Positions 47,184-55,549 are shown, counted from the first letter of the stretch. The stretch: 64,000 nucleotides of DNA from Fundicoccus_A sp052115865 (GCF_052115865.1 NZ_JBQKME010000002.1:62001-126000), one strand, 5' to 3'. Numbers and translations: made by a program. The notes: generated by a model from the letters alone, not told the origin.

Positions 47184-47501
47184 TTATTCATAGCTACGTT
47201 CTTCAATGAAATTTTTGTATTGATGGCTTGCTTTCCATTTGTGAGTATTTATACGTTCTGCAATATATTCCTGAATTTCGTAATCGTCCATCTCCTCTAA
47301 TTCAGACGCTCCGTTTAATTCGCCTATCATCAAATGTAAATCAGTAATATCTTTAGTTAAACCTTCCATTGATTGTAGAGAAGAAAGTCTTATAACTTCC
47401 GAATCCTTCTCATAGGATTCAACCACATCTTTACTAATTTGAACCAATTCCTCGTAACGTTCGTTGATACTTCCTATAATTTGATTTCTTAGATTTTCCA
47501 T
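47184..47501 (-). CDS. Unknown 105-aa acidic protein
   Basis: MENLRNQIIGSINERYEELV…; strongly acidic and helical with coiled-coil character (about residues 10-60). AAAGGAG precedes the ATG. It is the gene after the Xis-like protein; a 19-nt repeat lies in the gap between them. No family recognised. Confidence 0.6.
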   Translation of the reverse strand: MENLRNQIIGSINERYEELVQISKDVVESYEKDSEVIRLSSLQSMEGLTKDITDLHLMIGELNGASELEEMDDYEIQEYIAERINTHKWKASHQYKNFIEERSYE

Positions 47502-47570
47502 ATTTTTTTCTCCTTTATTGCGGTTGGGACCAATTGAACCCGACCGAGTGTTATTTTTTACCCTGCATTA

Positions 47571-47589
47571 TGTGGTGTGTGTAATGTGG
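47571..47589 (+). repeat. 19-nt direct repeat, copy 1
   Basis: TGTGGTGTGTGTAATGTGG here recurs exactly at 48909-48927, upstream of int. The two copies bracket the xis-cro-repressor module. Confidence 0.8.
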
Positions 47590-47592
47590 ATT

Positions 47593-47880
47593 TTAAAATT
47601 TTAGTGCCTCAATCGCTCGTTCAACATCTTCCATACTATAAAGCTTCTGCCTTCCTACCTTTGAATAAGTAAGTAATCCCTGCTCTAACAAGTTGTTGAG
47701 TGTGTCCTGACCAATCCCGATATAGCTTTTTAATTCCGTCTCATTTAACCAACGTTTATTAGATATGCCAATATTTTCAGTCGCCTGCTTCACAGCCTGA
47801 TTAGCTAATTGCAAGAATTGCTGGTAAAGCTGTTTTTCATATTCAGGCGGTAATGTTACTTGTATTTTTGGTTGTTCCAA
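47593..47880 (-). CDS. Excisionase-like / MerR-type HTH protein
   Basis: A 95-aa protein whose C-terminal half (WLNETELKSYIGIGQDTLNNLLEQGLL, then KLYSMEDVERAI) is the winged-helix DNA-binding fold of excisionases and AlpA-like regulators. It would direct the integrase to excise the element. TTG start behind GGGAGGTG, coupled to the upstream Cro-like gene. The N-terminal part is helical. Confidence 0.78.
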   Translation of the reverse strand: MEQPKIQVTLPPEYEKQLYQQFLQLANQAVKQATENIGISNKRWLNETELKSYIGIGQDTLNNLLEQGLLTYSKVGRQKLYSMEDVERAIEALKF

Positions 47881-47881
47881 T

Positions 47882-48088
47882 TTAATACACCTCCCTGTTA
47901 ATTCCTAGTAATTCATCTAATGAAACATTTAGGTAATCAGCTAATTTTATAACCGTCTGTAAGTTCGGATTCTTTGACCTCTCGTGAAATAAATTGAACA
48001 GAGTAGTTTTTGAGATTCCCGTATCTTCATGAACATCAGTAACAGTTTTTTGCTGATAAGCTAAAATAACCCTTAGATTATTTTTCAT
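47882..48088 (-). CDS. Cro-like XRE-family regulator
   Basis: A 68-aa single-domain helix-turn-helix (TVTDVHEDTGISKTTLFNLFHE) with the LNVSLDELLGI ending typical of XRE proteins. AAGGAGTG precedes the ATG. It is first in the leftward operon, divergent from the repressor, corresponding to Str in SaPI or Cro in phages. Confidence 0.88.
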   Translation of the reverse strand: MKNNLRVILAYQQKTVTDVHEDTGISKTTLFNLFHERSKNPNLQTVIKLADYLNVSLDELLGINREVY

Positions 48089-48279
48089 AAAATCACTCCT
48101 TTTTGTTATTTTTTAACAATACTCTATGATATTATCATACCATATACTATTTATATTGCAATATGAAATATTAAATAACAATGTATTACGAAAAAATAAC
48201 AGTAAGCTGGTTTTTTTTACTTTTTTATAACAATGTGTGGTATATTAGTATTGGAATTACATAGAAGTGAGGTGATTAG
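48089..48279. promoter_or_regulatory. Divergent lysogeny-type control region
   Basis: The leftward promoter reads TTGCAA (48156-48161), 16-nt spacer, TATGAT (-10 at 48139-48134) on the minus strand. A TTGTTA-N5-TAACAA palindrome (48103-48119) lies just downstream of it, and ATAACAATGT recurs at 48175 and 48227, plausible repressor/Cro operators. The rightward promoter probably lies near 48236-48250 but is not clear. Confidence 0.65.
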
Positions 48280-48879
48280 ATGATAAAAAATAACCTAGCT
48301 GTTTTAATGGCAGAACGTGGGTATTCTGCGACTGATATTTATAATGCTACAAAAATATCAAAAACTACTTTAACAAGCTTGGTTAACAACACAGGTAAAG
48401 GGGTTCAATTTGATACAATAAATACACTATGTAAGTTCTTAAAAGTTGAACCTAAAGATTTTTTCTTGTACACAAAATATGATTATGAAATAACAAATTT
48501 CAAAGAAAACGATCATCCGCAATCTATTCACGACCATAGAACAGGCGAAATAGTCTCTGTTGCAAATTTTTATGGTTTAAATATTTATTTTGATGACGGA
48601 ACAATACCTTTATCTTATGAGTACACACTAGTATTATTTAATGATTATCAAAACGATTATTATAATATGATGGAACTTTCTACAGATGACTATGATTCAA
48701 GAAGTTACAGAACATTGAAAGATTTCTTTGAAAATTCACCTCAAATTTTTGTAACTGAATTTATGAATGATTTGAAAAAATACATTGAAGATAGCTCTGA
48801 AATTTATTCAAAGGAAAATAGTGAAGGAATACTAACAATCTTTGATAGAACTGTTAAATTAAATATTAAAAAAAGCTAA
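48280..48879 (+). CDS. Repressor with N-terminal XRE domain (Stl/CI-like)
   Basis: A 199-aa protein: residues 1-65 are an HTH (YSATDIYNATKISKTTLTSLV), the remainder is a Tyr/Asp-rich C-terminal domain without an S24 peptidase Ser-Lys dyad. Absence of an autocleavage domain suggests derepression by a protein partner, as for SaPI Stl, instead of RecA; that is inference. GAGGTG precedes the ATG. It is divergent from the Cro-like gene and upstream of int. Confidence 0.8.
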   Translation: MIKNNLAVLMAERGYSATDIYNATKISKTTLTSLVNNTGKGVQFDTINTLCKFLKVEPKDFFLYTKYDYEITNFKENDHPQSIHDHRTGEIVSVANFYGLNIYFDDGTIPLSYEYTLVLFNDYQNDYYNMMELSTDDYDSRSYRTLKDFFENSPQIFVTEFMNDLKKYIEDSSEIYSKENSEGILTIFDRTVKLNIKKS

Positions 48880-48908
48880 ACTATTAATATCCCTCTCCCC
48901 TAGTCATG

Positions 48909-48927
48909 TGTGGTGTGTGTAATGTGG
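48909..48927 (+). repeat. 19-nt direct repeat, copy 2
   Basis: Identical to 47571-47589; it lies 18 nt before the int start codon and could bind a regulator of integrase expression. Confidence 0.8.
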
Positions 48928-48944
48928 TAGAAGGGAAAAATAAA

Positions 48945-50069
48945 ATGATTAAAGAATATTACTTAAAGGATGGTACTCGAAAATTTTATGTTTCGGTATA
49001 TCTTGGTCTTGATAAAGTTGGTAAAAAGAAGCGAACTACCCTAAGAGGTTTCGACACAATAACAGAAGCAAAACTTGCTGAAGCACAACTATTGAAAAAT
49101 AATCCAATTGATAAACCTAAATCAATGACATATGAAGCGGTTTATGAATTGTGGTTAAAAGATTACTCTTTAACTGTTCGTGAGAGTACTTATCAAAAGA
49201 CAACAACTATTTTTCAACTGCATATACTACCTAAAATAGGTTCAGCTATTGTCTCTGAAATTAAACCGTATGATATTCAATTGTTAGTTAACGAATGGAT
49301 GGATAAATTCGTAAATTATAAAGTGATGGTTCGCTACATGAATAAAGTATTCAAAAAAGCCATTCAAATGGATCTAATGAACTTTAGTCCTATTGATAAA
49401 ATTGCCATGCCTAAAGCTAGTAAAGTTTCTCAAAACATCAAAGATAACTTTTACTCTAAGGAACAGCTGAACATTTTGCTATCACAATTTGAAAAAGATG
49501 ACACAAAAAAATGGCTAGCAATGTTTAGATTACTAGCCTACTCTGGTATGAGACAAGGTGAACTGCTTGCTTTAACGTGGAATGACATCAGTTTTAACTA
49601 TAATACTGTGGACATCAATAAGGCACTTACAAGGGGTATTAATAACTCGCTAATTATTCAACCTCCTAAAAGTAAAACATCTGAACGTGTCATCACAATA
49701 GATCAGCAAACGATAGATATATTAAAAGCATGGAAACTAGAGCAACAAAGAATATTGATGATAACGGGTCAACGTTCTGATAATCAGTTGGTGTTCTCAA
49801 CTGATAAAGACAATGGATTTTTGACAACATCACAATTAAGACAAAACATCAATAGAGTTCAAACTGCTGTAAATCTTCCTAAAATAACTGTACATGGTTT
49901 AAGACACACCCATTGTTCTTTATTGTTTGAAGCTGGTGTTAAGATGGAAGTTGTAAAAGATAGACTAGGACATTCTGACATATCCACAACAATGAACGTG
50001 TATACCCATGTAACAAAAGCCAAAAAAGAAGAGACAGCGGAAACTTTTTTAAATTTTATGAACAATTAA
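48945..50069 (+). CDS. int: Tyrosine-type site-specific integrase
   Basis: Integrates and excises the element at ssrA. From ATG 48945 (AGAAGGG upstream) the product is 374 aa: an N-terminal arm-binding domain (1-60), a SAM-like core-binding domain (65-160), and the catalytic domain with YSGMRQGELLAL (Arg), HGLRHTHCSLL (His-x-x-Arg), LGHSDISTTMNVYTHV (His, nucleophilic Tyr). It ends 62 nt before attR. An earlier in-frame ATG at 48906 lies within the 19-nt repeat and is not favoured. Confidence 0.95.
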   Translation: MIKEYYLKDGTRKFYVSVYLGLDKVGKKKRTTLRGFDTITEAKLAEAQLLKNNPIDKPKSMTYEAVYELWLKDYSLTVRESTYQKTTTIFQLHILPKIGSAIVSEIKPYDIQLLVNEWMDKFVNYKVMVRYMNKVFKKAIQMDLMNFSPIDKIAMPKASKVSQNIKDNFYSKEQLNILLSQFEKDDTKKWLAMFRLLAYSGMRQGELLALTWNDISFNYNTVDINKALTRGINNSLIIQPPKSKTSERVITIDQQTIDILKAWKLEQQRILMITGQRSDNQLVFSTDKDNGFLTTSQLRQNINRVQTAVNLPKITVHGLRHTHCSLLFEAGVKMEVVKDRLGHSDISTTMNVYTHVTKAKKEETAETFLNFMNN

Positions 50070-50078
50070 ACCTTAGGG

Positions 50079-50098
50079 GTAGTCAAAAGGGTAGTCAA
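50079..50098 (+). repeat. Right integrase arm-type sites
   Basis: GGTAGTCA at 50079-50086 and 50091-50098, spaced 12 bp as in the left arm (36001-36020), within a longer shared string TTAGGGGTAGTCAA. They lie 34 nt inside attR. Confidence 0.72.
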
Positions 50099-50131
50099 AA
50101 CGATGTAAACGTTGATATAACAACATAGTTG

Positions 50132-50151
50132 CGACTCTCCTCATCTCCATT
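50132..50151 (+). repeat. attR: 20-bp core repeat
   Basis: CGACTCTCCTCATCTCCATT, identical to attL at 35883-35902. Only this 3' fragment of ssrA is present here. Confidence 0.93.
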
Positions 50152-50293
50152 ATAGCTTTACTAAGGTTTCCTAACAGCTTCTAAACGCTGGTAGGAAGCC
50201 TTTTTTAATTTCTGAACTTTTCTTGCAACTGCTATAAACCATTACCAACCATTACCATTTCCATTACTGATAGAAAAAGGGTAATGGTTTTAA
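50145..50293 (+). repeat. Inverted repeat copy A (former ssrA downstream DNA)
   Basis: About 149 nt match the reverse complement of 57428-57586 with a few substitutions and one 10-nt gap. It includes the displaced native-type ssrA terminator and AACCATTACC repeats. Confidence 0.9.
50165..50206 (+). terminator. Displaced ssrA terminator
   Basis: GGTTTCCTAACAGC (50165-50178) pairs with GCTGGTAGGAAGCC (50187-50200) and TTTTTT follows. It originally lay behind ssrA and was moved by the insertion. Confidence 0.85.
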
Positions 50294-50331
50294 AACATTA
50301 ATTTATATTAACTATTTCTTTTTAATATATT

Positions 50332-51724
50332 TTTTCACTAGTGTTGCATTAAAATTATACTATTTCATCGCATAAAAAAATCCTTTATAATGGAGTTGGA
50401 TGACTTATCCAAGACCATTACAAAGGACAATAGCATGGATAAGTATAAAAAAAAAAAGACCATAAAGAAATGGTTGTCGTTTATAAATTTAGAAAAATTA
50501 AGTGGTAAATCACAAAAAGCTATTCAAAGCTTTGAATCTTACATCAAAAAATTAACCTATGATCGCGCTCTGAGGCTCTTTTTATTCGCAATTAATAATG
50601 AAACAAAGAGTTTACGCCATTTGGATAGTCAGTTGGTAAATCCAGATCTTAGAAAAACATTCGAAATGGATGAAATCAGTTATTCTCAACTTTCTCGAGC
50701 ACTCAAGAAATTGGATACATCTGTGTTAATGGAAATCTTTTCCCAACTTTTATTGCTAGTACATCAGCAGACCGAAGGTCAGAAGAGTGAAAAAATATAT
50801 TTAGTTGATTCAACGACCTTTTCGTTCAGTCAACCTTCCTATCCTTGGGCAAAATTTCGTAAGACAAAATCAGGTGTTAAATTGCACTTAAGTCTTTGTT
50901 TCATGGAAGACGGTTTGCTTCATCCTGAGCAATTTGGGATTTCTAACGCTGTTGAGCATGATAGTGACCATCTAGAAGTTTTCGTTAATAAACCAGAAGC
51001 TACATATGTTTTTGACCGGGGATATTTAGATTTCGATCGCTTCGATAAGATGCACTCAGACGGCTATTTTTTCGTTACCCGAATCAAGAAAAATACGATT
51101 ACTCATGTCCTCGATGAATTCGAAGTAAAGAAAGATTCTGATGTTGTCAGTGACCAGCTGGTTATTTTAGGCAAGAAAAAGGACACAAATAAAGACAAAC
51201 CTTTTCGAGTTATTACGATTGAAAGAAAAGGTCAATCGGATTTACGGCTTGTCACCAATAAGCTAACGCCTAAGGCGGAAGAGATTGGAAAAATGTACAA
51301 GTCGTGTTGGCAAATCGAATTCTTTTTCAAACACATCAAACAGCACATGACGATTAAGAATTACTATTCAAAATCTGAAGATGGTGTCGTTAACCAAATT
51401 ATTTTAGCAATGATCGTTTATCTACTTATGCTACTCATAAAATTGGAACTTGGACTAAAACAAACCATCTTTCAAATTTTAAGAGTGTTTCGAGCAGTTC
51501 AATTTGAATCTTATGATTATTTCGTGAGAATATTCGATCCAGGATAAGTGAAAATGTTCATAAATCACTGGGGATAAAATAAAATAAGCTTAAAATTTCT
51601 GGAAAAAAGTCATCCCTTGCGCCAGCAATTAAAACTTTTTTCCATTTTACTGAAAAGTACTTGTGAATTTAAATACAATAAAATTATTGGGTGAGTATAT
51701 AGTTTTATGCAACACTAGTGAAAA
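50332..51724 (+). mobile_element. IS4-family insertion sequence, 1393 bp
   Basis: Perfect 18-bp terminal inverted repeats: TTTTCACTAGTGTTGCAT at 50332-50349 and its complement at 51707-51724. One transposase gene fills it. The flanking bases (left …AATATATT, right CCTCTGTAAA) show no target duplication, so one flank has probably been lost by later recombination. Confidence 0.9.
50435..51547 (+). CDS. IS4-family transposase
   Basis: A 370-aa DDE transposase from ATG 50435 (AAAGGAC upstream; an earlier ATG at 50390 also has an open frame). DSTTFSFSQ, FDRGYLDFDRF and YKSCWQIEFFFKHIKQH carry the two Asp and the Glu within the Y-(2)-x-(3)-E-(6)-K type signature. The frame is intact, so the copy may be mobile. 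Confidence 0.93.
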   Translation: MDKYKKKKTIKKWLSFINLEKLSGKSQKAIQSFESYIKKLTYDRALRLFLFAINNETKSLRHLDSQLVNPDLRKTFEMDEISYSQLSRALKKLDTSVLMEIFSQLLLLVHQQTEGQKSEKIYLVDSTTFSFSQPSYPWAKFRKTKSGVKLHLSLCFMEDGLLHPEQFGISNAVEHDSDHLEVFVNKPEATYVFDRGYLDFDRFDKMHSDGYFFVTRIKKNTITHVLDEFEVKKDSDVVSDQLVILGKKKDTNKDKPFRVITIERKGQSDLRLVTNKLTPKAEEIGKMYKSCWQIEFFFKHIKQHMTIKNYYSKSEDGVVNQIILAMIVYLLMLLIKLELGLKQTIFQILRVFRAVQFESYDYFVRIFDPG

Positions 51725-51818
51725 CCTCTGTAAAATAAGTTTCTACGGACATTTCAATGTCCATAAGTGTTTGATTATTGTGTATAATTTCTACAATGTC
51801 TGTTATAATTTGATTCAT
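51725..51818 (-). pseudogene. 5' fragment of an ISLre2-like (UPF0236) transposase gene, cut by the IS
   Basis: From ATG 51818 the minus strand reads MNQIITDIVEIIHNNQTLMD…, resembling ISLre2-type transposase N-termini, and stops where the IS4-family inverted repeat begins. The remainder of the gene is not on the other side of the IS. The 51819-52174 stretch beyond contains the matching IS end at most; I see no other gene in it. Confidence 0.55.
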
Positions 51819-52174
51819 AAGAAGGCCTCTTTCTGTGTTTGTGGTGAATATAGAATAGAGGTCTTCTTTCTTTTTGTCTACTAATTTTTATTAGTCTTTA
51901 CGAGAAACATTATACACATAGTGAGACGTTTCCTAAACACTTCTCTTTACTATAAATCCGTTGTGTTTTGTACCTATTTTCAGTAATCTATTACAGAACA
52001 AATCCGAGTGTTTTTCGTATTAACTGTAAATGAGTCATGTGAATTTCTCATGGTTTGTTTGGTAACTAAATCATAGGCGTTCATTGATCTTTTTTCATTT
52101 CAAAAGCAAAAATGGTGACAATTAATCAAAATTAGCCCATCAATACCATCTATTATAGAAACAATTTGACAAAC

Positions 52175-52227
52175 AAAAAAGGAACACGCAACTGTACTTT
52201 GTAAATTCGCAGTTACTTGTTCCTTTT
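52175..52227 (-). terminator. Terminator behind dps
   Basis: AAAAGGAAC…AACTG (52177-52194) pairs with CAGTTACTTGTTCCTTTT (52210-52227) with mismatches, followed on the minus strand by a T-run from the A's at 52175-52180. Confidence 0.8.
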
Positions 52228-52240
52228 CATCTATATTGTA

Positions 52241-52795
52241 TTAGTCTTCCTCTTCATCGTGGTAATCATCATCTTCTAGGGCTTCTTTTCCTAAAAAGGC
52301 TTGCAACATCCAGATTTTTGTATCTAAGTCATCTTTAAATTCAATTAGCGTATCCTCAAAGACAACATTCTCTTCTTCTTGCGCCAAGTGAATGGCACGA
52401 ATCGTTAATTCACGAGTTTCTCTGAAATCATCGATGATATTGTCAACCATTTCTTCGGCTTTTATATATTTATCTGCTGGATCTTCTGATAGCATAGAAT
52501 ACTCGACAAGCTCTTTGGTTGTAGAAGCTGGTTTATATCCTGAAGCTAGCAGTTGTTCAGATAAACGGTCAAACCATTTTTCATTATCAATATATAGTTC
52601 CTCAAATTTTTCATGTAAAGTAAAGAAGTGAGGTCCCTTTACATACCAATGATACTGATGTAACTTTACATGTAGTGTGTGAATATTCCCTAAAAGATGG
52701 TCTGTAATGGCTGCTGCATTTATTTTCGTATGATGCACATGATCTTTATATTCTTGTTCTTCTTTTAATCTTTCTTGTGGTGTTTTTTCTGACAT
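52241..52795 (-). CDS. dps: Dps-family iron-binding miniferritin
   Basis: A 184-aa ferritin-like protein that oxidises and stores iron and protects DNA from peroxide. The ferroxidase segment LHVKLHQYHWYVKGPHFFTLHEKFEELYID-type region is present (residues about 35-65, His/Asp/Glu ligands), followed by the SGYKPASTTKELVEYS helix pattern of Dps. N- and C-terminal extensions are charged. It follows copZ-like gene 1 by 40 nt and should be transcribed from the FNR-type promoter upstream of that gene. Confidence 0.92.
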   Translation of the reverse strand: MSEKTPQERLKEEQEYKDHVHHTKINAAAITDHLLGNIHTLHVKLHQYHWYVKGPHFFTLHEKFEELYIDNEKWFDRLSEQLLASGYKPASTTKELVEYSMLSEDPADKYIKAEEMVDNIIDDFRETRELTIRAIHLAQEEENVVFEDTLIEFKDDLDTKIWMLQAFLGKEALEDDDYHDEEED

Positions 52796-52835
52796 GATTC
52801 ATTCCTCCATTATTTTTTTGATTTTTTAAGTAAAC

Positions 52836-53066
52836 CTACGCGGCTTTTACATGCGATCTTTTTACGCCATAACCTAAGTCTTGGATAGCTTTTTCTATGT
52901 CTTCAATTGATACAGTGTCGTCGAAGTATACTTTTACACGGCTTGCATTGAACATCACTTTCAAGCTGTCTTTATCCACACCGTTTAAGTTACCAACACC
53001 ATTTTCGATTTTTTGTAGACATGATGGACAAGTTAACGTTTCTAATTGAATATTTGCTTTTTGCAT
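52836..53066 (-). CDS. Heavy-metal-associated (CopZ-like) metallochaperone 1
   Basis: A 76-aa HMA domain with the metal-binding LTCPSCLQKIENGV motif (CxxC) and the beta-alpha-beta-beta-alpha-beta fold pattern. It probably delivers a soft metal ion to the neighbouring P-type ATPase. It is the first gene of the copZ1-dps unit. The second chaperone at 55337 is about 45 percent alike by eye. Metal specificity is not readable; CPSC rather than GMHC/GMTC is unusual for copper. Confidence 0.85.
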   Translation of the reverse strand: MQKANIQLETLTCPSCLQKIENGVGNLNGVDKDSLKVMFNASRVKVYFDDTVSIEDIEKAIQDLGYGVKRSHVKAA

Positions 53067-53130
53067 GATACATTCTCCTTTGAATTTTTATTTGTTCTTT
53101 ATTCATTCGATTTACCTTATTGACACCTAT

Positions 53131-53172
53131 AGTATATCAGCTATACAAGCTTTTAATCTTGATCTACATCAA
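53131..53172 (-). promoter_or_regulatory. FNR/FLP-type class II promoter of copZ1-dps
   Basis: On the minus strand the box TTGATGTAGATCAA (53172-53159) is followed after exactly 22 nt by TATACT (53136-53131). That puts the box centre at about -41.5, the class II activation position of FNR/CRP proteins. Confidence 0.82.
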
Positions 53173-53226
53173 TTTAACGAGGTATTTTGTATTTCAATAT
53201 TTTCATTTCTTACCTCTTATGCATCT

Positions 53227-53268
53227 ATTCTAATCGACGACTAGATAGATTGAATTGATGTAGATCAA
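53227..53268 (-). promoter_or_regulatory. Second, tandem FNR/FLP-type promoter
   Basis: Box TTGATCTACATCAA (53268-53255, minus strand) with TAGAAT (53232-53227) 22 nt downstream. It precedes a tiny frame MKILKYKIPR (start near 53206) and then the copZ1 promoter, so it may add a second start site with a leader. The 53269-53407 gap holds nothing else that I can see. Confidence 0.7.
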
Positions 53269-53407
53269 GAATTAGTATTAATCTCCTAATTGTTTCTGAA
53301 ATTTGTTCGACTATATTATATTGGAAATTCTACCGTAATCTATTTTGTTTTTATTGTATTTTTTATGCATGAACCTCTTTTGCGTTCGCCGTTTCTACAT
53401 CAGTTCC

Positions 53408-55247
53408 TTAGAGTCTGTATCGCAATAGTCTCATACCGTTCACAATTACCACTAAGATACTCGCTTCATGAACTAACATCCCGATTGACATGTTCATCCA
53501 GTCACTAAAGAATACACTGGCTAGTAAGACTAATACAAATCCGACTGCGATTACAATATTTTGTGTCATGTTGCTTGAAGTTTTTTGCGTTAAACCTAAT
53601 GCATGTGGTAAGCGGCTCATATCTGAGTTCATTAAAACAACATCTGATGTCTCAATTGCGACGTCTGTTCCACCACCCATTGCGATTCCAATATCTGCCA
53701 TCGCGAGGGATGGGCTAACGTTAACGCCATCTCCAACAAATGCAACGGTTTGACCTTTTTCTTGTAGTTCTTTCGAGTAAGCTGATTTATCTTCTGGTAG
53801 TAAGTTTCCATGTGCTTCAGTTAAGCCTAATTCTTCTGCGACCAAGTCTACTGTTCCTTTGTTATCTCCAGAAAGAACGATTAAGTTTTTGACACCTAAA
53901 TCTTTCATCGCTTGTAAATCTTGTTTAACCCCTGGACGGACTTGGTCACGAATCCCCATTAAAGCTTTCAGTTCACCATCAACTGCTGTAATGACTAAGG
54001 AGTTTCCTCTTTTTTCGTAAGCTGCAAAATCTTCTTGCGCTTCTTTACTTAACTGTACATTTTCTTTTTCCATTAAAGCGACGTTCCCTACTGCTACACG
54101 GTGTCCATCTACTTGGGCAACGATTCCGCCACCTTTGACAACATCAGTATCTTCCACTGGCGATAAGTCAATATCCCCTAATGTTGATAGCACTGCTTTT
54201 GCGAGTGGATGGTCGGATTCATTCTCTACACTTACTAGGTAGCTTATTGCTTGGTCTGCTTCCCCATATGTTTTTGATTCTGCATCTTCTGGGTTCCCTA
54301 CTGTTAAAGTTCCTGTTTTATCAAATAAAATTGTATCTACTTTACTAAAGTCTTGAATTACTTCTGATCTCTTTAGTAGTACACCGTTTCGAGCACCATT
54401 TCCGATTCCCGCAACGTTTGATACCGGGACTCCGATTACTAATGCGCCTGGACATCCTAATACTAAAATCGTAATGGCCAGTTCAATATTTTGTGAAAAG
54501 ACCCATACGATAAAGGCTAGGACCAATACAGCTGGTGTATACCACTGTGAGAATCGGTCAATGAAGCATTCGGCTTCCGATTTTGAGTCTGGTGCTTCTT
54601 CAACAAGTTCAATAATCTTCCCAAAGGTTGTGTCTTCTCCGACACGATCTGCCCGGATTTGAATGGTTCCACTCTCTAAAATTGTTCCTGCGAACACTTC
54701 TCTTTTCGAACAGGATCGGCTTCCCCTGTAATGCTTGCTTCGTTAATATGTCCTTCCCCTGTTACAACCGTTCCATCAACTGGTACTTTTCCACCGGTAC
54801 GAACTTGTAGAATATCACCTTCGTCCACATCCCACACATCGACTTCTTCAAATTCGCCATTGTCCATTTGTTTAAACGCGACTTCTGGCGCCATTTCTGT
54901 CAGTTCTTTAATAGCTGAACGAGTTGAGTCTAATGTACGCGCTTCTAACCAGCTACCGAATAAGAATAAGAAGGTAACGATTGCTGACTCTTCATAGTTT
55001 TGAATGAGAAAAGCACCAATAACTGCGATAGTCACTAATACATCAATACTGACCACTTTTACTTTTAAAGCACTAATTGCTTGTAGAGCAATTGGGGCAA
55101 TCCCTAAAATTGAAGCGATAATTAATGCGACGTTGAAAATTTACATATTGTCAAAGCCTAATCTTGCGATAAATCCTATAACGATTAAAATTCCTGAGAT
55201 AAGTGTGATTTTATTTTACTGCTTGATATTTTTTGCTGAAAACCCAT
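53408..55247 (-). pseudogene. Heavy-metal P1B-type ATPase, inactivated
   Basis: Start ATG 55247 behind GGAGGAG. Lesions: a frameshift near 55215, an in-frame TAA at 55143-55141, and loss of one A in a run near 54703 (expected …VRKREVFAGT, observed …VRKEKCSQE). The remaining frames show GEADPV, the CPG transmembrane motif in LGCPGALVIGVPVSN, DKTGTLTVG with the phosphorylated Asp, and GDGVNVSPSLA where family members have G-D-G-x-N-D-x-P; the second Asp is Val. It lies 90 nt behind copZ2. The longest intact piece is 53408-54697. Confidence 0.88.
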
Positions 55248-55336
55248 TTCTTTCTCCTCCTAGTTTGTACTTGTTGACTACAGTATACTCTGCACTTTTT
55301 CATTTAAAATTGCCCCCAATCAACTTTTATACGTTT

Positions 55337-55549
55337 TTATATTTCCTTTGCTGAATATCCAATCTCTTCAATCTTATGAAGAATTTCTTCTTCTGATATT
55401 TTATTCTCTTCAAATACTACTCTTGCTTTGCTTCTATCAAATAAAATTTTAATTGTTTCTATCCCCGTTAATTCATTTACATTGTCTATGATTTTTTGCA
55501 TACAAGATGGACAGGTCAATTTTTCTAATTGCAACGTTATCGTCGTCAT
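55337..55549 (-). CDS. Heavy-metal-associated (CopZ-like) metallochaperone 2
   Basis: A 70-aa HMA domain, LTCPSCMQKIIDNVNEL with CxxC. It is the promoter-proximal gene of the unit containing the broken ATPase, and has its own FNR-type promoter. Orphaned by loss of the ATPase, it may now be under relaxed selection, though its frame is intact. Confidence 0.85.
   Translation of the reverse strand: MTTITLQLEKLTCPSCMQKIIDNVNELTGIETIKILFDRSKARVVFEENKISEEEILHKIEEIGYSAKEI

Larger units (their letters stand above)
35903..50151. mobile_element. 14.2-kb PICI-like phage satellite integrated at ssrA
   Basis: The unit between attL and attR contains a tyrosine integrase and a repressor on the plus strand at the right end, and a divergent minus-strand operon: Cro-like, Xis-like, several small proteins, a primase-VapE helicase with an iteron origin behind it, unknown proteins and a ClpP-like head protease. 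Size and order match Gram-positive phage-inducible chromosomal islands (SaPI class). No capsid, portal, tail, lysis or conjugation gene is present. Helper phage and induction mechanism are unknown. Confidence 0.82.

Noticed and set aside
35903..50151. Element as integrative conjugative element or complete prophage
   Set aside because: No relaxase, type IV secretion, large terminase, portal, capsid, tail or lysis genes were found.
51663..51884. 73-aa open frame next to the IS4-family element
   Set aside because: It starts inside the IS end and runs antisense to the ISLre2-like fragment; no ribosome binding site.
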